Source: Lachnospiraceae bacterium UBA3641 (GTDB lineage: Bacteria; Bacillota; Clostridia; Lachnospirales; Lachnospiraceae). Taken from it: 8,301 nt of DNA. Under the pieces are notes generated by a model. The model had not been told where the DNA came from, did no database searches, and saw only the letters and a list, made by a program, of their open reading frames with translations. Each line of letters begins with the position of its first letter. Position 1 is the stretch's first letter. This document shows, piece after piece, positions 6,464 through 8,301 of the stretch. The position numbers and the translations under genes were made by a program. The stretch spans positions 1 through 8,301 of the forward strand of contig DFKQ01000051.1 of NCBI GenBank assembly GCA_002373875.1. The letters run 5' to 3'.

Positions 6464-7483
6464 ATGCCCGCAGTAACAGCTTTAGCAGTAATCGTTATAC
6501 TTTTTTTGATCATTTTGTTTAAGAGTCTTTGTATAGTGCCTCAAGCCAGTGCATATATTGTTGAGGAACTCGGGAAGTACAAGACCACTCTCACAGCGGG
6601 GCTTAATTTTATGTGGCCCTTCATAGACCGAGTGGTTAAAAAGGTCTCATTGAAGGAGCAGGTTGCGGACTTCGAGCCGCAGCCCGTAATAACCAAGGAT
6701 AATGCTACTATGATGGTGGATTCGGTTGTTTTCTTTCAGGTTTTCAATGCTGAGCTTTTCACCTACGGCGTTGAACGTCCTATAGCCGCAATAGAGAACC
6801 TTTCCGCAACAACTCTTCGTAATATCATAGGTTCAATGACTATCGATGAGACACTCACATCTCGTGACAATATTAATGCCCAGATAACATCCATTCTGGA
6901 TGAAGCTACGGATAAGTGGGGCATTAAGGTGAGCCGTGTTGAGGTTAAGAACATACAGCCGCCCCGGTCCATTCAGGATGCCATGGAGAAGCAGATGAGG
7001 GCTGAACGTGAGAAGAGGGAAGCAATCCTTACTGCGGAGGGTAAGAAGCAGTCAGCCATTACTCTTGCTGAAGGTGAGAAGCAGGCCGCGATCCTTCGTG
7101 CCGAGGCTGTTAAGGAACAGCGTATACGTGAGGCTGAGGGTGAAGCTGAAGCCCTTCTGGCGGTACAGAGGGCAAGGGCTGAATCCATCAAGCTTATTAA
7201 CGAGGCACACCCTTCAATGCAGTATCTTACCTTGAAATCATACGAAACAGCCGAAAAGATGGCTGATGGTCAGGCAACCAAGATCATAGTGCCTTCCGAG
7301 CTGGCCAATCTGTCAGGCACGCTTACGGCGCTTGCCGAAGCAATTAATTCCCAGCCTGCGGTTCCCCATCACCCTGCACCTAAGGGAGCCCCGGTACCCG
7401 GAATAAGAAGAGAAGTCCAAAGAGACCAGACAAGACCCTCAGAACCCAGACAGGGTATAATAGACCGTATGATAGGTGAATAA
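6464..7483 (+). CDS. SPFH/band-7 domain membrane protein (stomatin/QmcA-like)
   Basis: A membrane-anchored scaffold protein of 339 residues from this start (351 if read from 6428). SPFH proteins form large membrane-bound rings and organise membrane microdomains or modulate membrane proteases such as FtsH; the partner here is unknown. Numbered from 6428: a hydrophobic N-terminal anchor at 14-36, then the band-7 domain at about 36-190 with typical segments IVPQASAYIVEELGKYKTTL (37-56), LNFMWPFID (59-67) and WGIKVSRVEVKNIQPP (164-179). A long Ala/Glu/Lys/Arg-rich coiled coil follows at 185-255 with repeated AEGEKQ and EAEGEAEA units. The C-terminal tail is proline- and arginine-rich (308-342). 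The start at 6464 (or 6461) is chosen from the ribosome site and promoter overlap. A small membrane protein gene begins one base after its stop. The closest described type is QmcA/YbbK-like, but no NfeD-family gene is in this window. Confidence 0.9.
   Translation: MPAVTALAVIVILFLIILFKSLCIVPQASAYIVEELGKYKTTLTAGLNFMWPFIDRVVKKVSLKEQVADFEPQPVITKDNATMMVDSVVFFQVFNAELFTYGVERPIAAIENLSATTLRNIIGSMTIDETLTSRDNINAQITSILDEATDKWGIKVSRVEVKNIQPPRSIQDAMEKQMRAEREKREAILTAEGKKQSAITLAEGEKQAAILRAEAVKEQRIREAEGEAEALLAVQRARAESIKLINEAHPSMQYLTLKSYETAEKMADGQATKIIVPSELANLSGTLTALAEAINSQPAVPHHPAPKGAPVPGIRREVQRDQTRPSEPRQGIIDRMIGE
7474..7479 (+). promoter_or_regulatory. Ribosome binding site for the small membrane protein, inside the SPFH 3' end
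   Basis: AGGTGA ends 5 bases before the ATG at 7485. It overlaps the possible GTG start at 7476, making that GTG part of the ribosome site rather than a likely start codon. Its position in the last codons of the SPFH gene points to coupled translation. Confidence 0.6.
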
Positions 7484-7484
7484 T

Positions 7485-7898
7485 ATGAGTTCTATACTTG
7501 CTTTTGTTCCTGTGATCTTCAATTTATTGATCATAGCCTGTATAATTTTTGGGATCAGGAACAGGATCATGAATAAGCCGGGAAAGGCCGGAGTCAGGAA
7601 GGATCCTAATGTAAACAGCTTTAATGAAATGGTTAATCATTACAACACCGTGAATAAAAGGCCATCAGCACTCAGGCTTCAAGGCAGTATGACTCTAAAG
7701 GATGACAGATCAAACGACTGGATGGCGAAGCAGCTTAGAGAGGAAGCTCAGTCCATGGTAAGGGTCAGCGAAATGTTCCAGTTAAAACAGGCCCATATGA
7801 ATAATTGCGATGCGGAATTTATAAGGCGTTTTCATGAATCGGGCTGCGATGCTCACGGTATTGATGACGGAAGTCCAAGGAAGAGAACGAACAAATAA
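7485..7898 (+). CDS. Small single-span membrane protein of unknown function, coupled to the SPFH gene
   Basis: I do not recognise this family. The 137-residue protein (140 if started at the GTG 7476) has one hydrophobic N-terminal span at about 3-24 (ILAFVPVIFNLLIIACIIFG), a basic stretch just after it (RNRIMNKPGKAGVRK) that favours a cytoplasmic C-terminus, and a soluble domain of about 100 residues. That domain contains two short Cys-Asp elements (NCDAEF, GCDAHG) around the helix FIRRFHESG and ends in a basic tail RKRTNK. The ATG follows the SPFH stop by one base (TAATATG), so the two proteins are probably made together and may form a complex at the membrane. It shows no NfeD-like OB-fold sequence that I can see and lacks the several spans of NfeD proteins. 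There is no clear terminator after it; the next promoter begins 23 bases downstream. Confidence 0.8.
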   Translation: MSSILAFVPVIFNLLIIACIIFGIRNRIMNKPGKAGVRKDPNVNSFNEMVNHYNTVNKRPSALRLQGSMTLKDDRSNDWMAKQLREEAQSMVRVSEMFQLKQAHMNNCDAEFIRRFHESGCDAHGIDDGSPRKRTNK

Positions 7899-7909
7899 AT
7901 CAAATAAAT
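7892..7909 (+). repeat. Tandem CAAATAAAT repeat upstream of the rplU promoter
   Basis: Two exact 9-base copies of CAAATAAAT stand head to tail (7892-7900 and 7901-7909). The first includes the last codons of the preceding gene. An inverted partner, TTTATTTGA at 7917-7925, pairs perfectly with TCAAATAAA at 7900-7908 and overlaps the -35 box. The A/T-rich block lies where an UP element would contact RNA polymerase. Confidence 0.6.
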
Positions 7910-7921
7910 TTATGCTTTTAT

Positions 7922-7950
7922 TTGACAAGGCACTTAATAGATGCTAATAT
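7922..7950 (+). promoter_or_regulatory. Strong sigma-A-type promoter for rplU
   Basis: A perfect -35 TTGACA (7922-7927), a 17-base spacer, and an extended -10 TGC-TAATAT (hexamer 7945-7950). The predicted transcription start is near 7957. The sequence just upstream is almost pure A/T. This is the strongest promoter in the window, as expected for a ribosomal protein gene. Confidence 0.82.
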
Positions 7951-7956
7951 ATCTGA

Positions 7957-8036
7957 GTATGCCGCTTAGTGGGGTTATAAATGTGTTCTTCGAAGCACTA
8001 CCGAAGCTAGCGAGTAAATAGAACAGGAGGTGTCCT
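7957..8036 (+). promoter_or_regulatory. Structured rplU leader, probable L21-type ribosomal protein leader
   Basis: About 80 untranslated bases separate the predicted start point from rplU. They can fold into nested stems: CGCT-(T)-AG (7963-7969) with CTAGCG (8007-8012), one base bulged, enclosing a hairpin GTGTT (7983-7987) with AGCAC (7994-7998) around loop CTTCGA, plus a possible GGT/ACC pairing (7973-7975 with 8000-8002). A competing pairing TAGTG (7967-7971) with CACTA (7996-8000) would break both. Firmicutes rplU genes are known to carry an L21 leader motif thought to mediate regulation by the ribosomal protein. Assignment is by position and fold, not by covariance search. Confidence 0.6.
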
Positions 8037-8301
8037 ATGTACGCGATTATTGCAACAGGCGGAAAGCAGTATAAGGTGTCTGAAGGCGATGTGATAAAGG
8101 TCGAGAAGCTGGCAGCAGAGGCCGGTGACAGCGTTACCTTTGATCAGGTTCTTGCTGTAAGCGATAATAAGCTCATGGTAGGTGATGATGTGGCTAAGGC
8201 TACGGTATCAGCTACGGTTGTTGAGAACGGACGCGGTAAGAAGGTTATCGTATACCGTTACAAGAGGAAGAGCGGATATCATAAGAAGAACGGTCACAGA
8301 C
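8037..8301 (+). CDS. rplU: 50S ribosomal protein L21, 3'-truncated
   Basis: A structural protein of the large ribosomal subunit that binds 23S rRNA. The first 88 residues are present and the frame runs off the window edge; bacterial L21 is usually about 100-105 residues, so only a short tail is missing. The start MYAIIATGGKQYKV and the C-terminal basic segment VIVYRYKRKSGYHKKNGHR are diagnostic. An AGGAGGTG ribosome site (8025-8032) lies just before the ATG. In Firmicutes this gene usually begins an operon with a ribosomal-processing cysteine protease gene and rpmA (L27), which would lie beyond the window. Confidence 0.95.
   Translation, partial: MYAIIATGGKQYKVSEGDVIKVEKLAAEAGDSVTFDQVLAVSDNKLMVGDDVAKATVSATVVENGRGKKVIVYRYKRKSGYHKKNGHR

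Noticed and set aside
7476..7478. GTG start for the small membrane protein
   Set aside because: This GTG is part of the AGGTGA ribosome site that serves the ATG at 7485.
7900..7925. Terminator hairpin after the small membrane protein gene
   Set aside because: The stem is purely A/T except for one pair and is followed by GACAAGG rather than a T tract. It overlaps the rplU -35 box.

Overview
This window looks like chromosomal DNA from a Gram-positive Firmicute of class Clostridia, most likely a Lachnospiraceae-type anaerobe. The evidence is a homodimeric-type glycyl-tRNA synthetase, a UvrX-like Y-family polymerase next to a YolD-like protein (a Firmicutes pairing), an L21-type leader ahead of rplU, strong AGGAGG-type ribosome binding sites, and a moderate GC content with many AT-rich regulatory gaps. 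All genes are on the + strand. The family assignments come from reading motifs, not from a database search.

Layout: (1) 1-1137 is the 3' part of a glycyl-tRNA synthetase gene, closed by a perfect 13-bp stem-loop terminator (1158-1194). (2) 1195-1339 is a regulatory gap with an extended -10 promoter and a cluster of AACTGTT-like half-sites. (3) 1340-6392 is an apparent three-gene operon: a 1098-residue membrane receptor with two periplasmic solute-binding-like domains, two PAS-like domains and an HD-GYP (cyclic-di-GMP phosphodiesterase) output; a UvrX-like Y-family DNA polymerase whose start overlaps the receptor's end by 8 bases; and a short YolD-like protein. (4) 6421-7898 is a second unit with its own extended -10 promoter: an SPFH/band-7 (stomatin/QmcA-like) membrane protein and, one base after its stop, an unrecognised small single-span membrane protein. 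(5) 7922-8301 is a strong promoter, an approximately 80-base structured leader and the start of rplU (ribosomal protein L21), cut off by the window edge.

How they fit together: the two ends are housekeeping translation genes, and the middle is accessory. The most unusual point is the tight linkage of an extracellular-ligand-sensing c-di-GMP phosphodiesterase to a translesion polymerase with a YolD partner, under a promoter with a dyad array but without a recognisable LexA box. The SPFH protein is paired with an unknown small membrane protein where an NfeD-type partner might be expected. No tRNA, rRNA, CRISPR array, insertion sequence or phage gene is visible.
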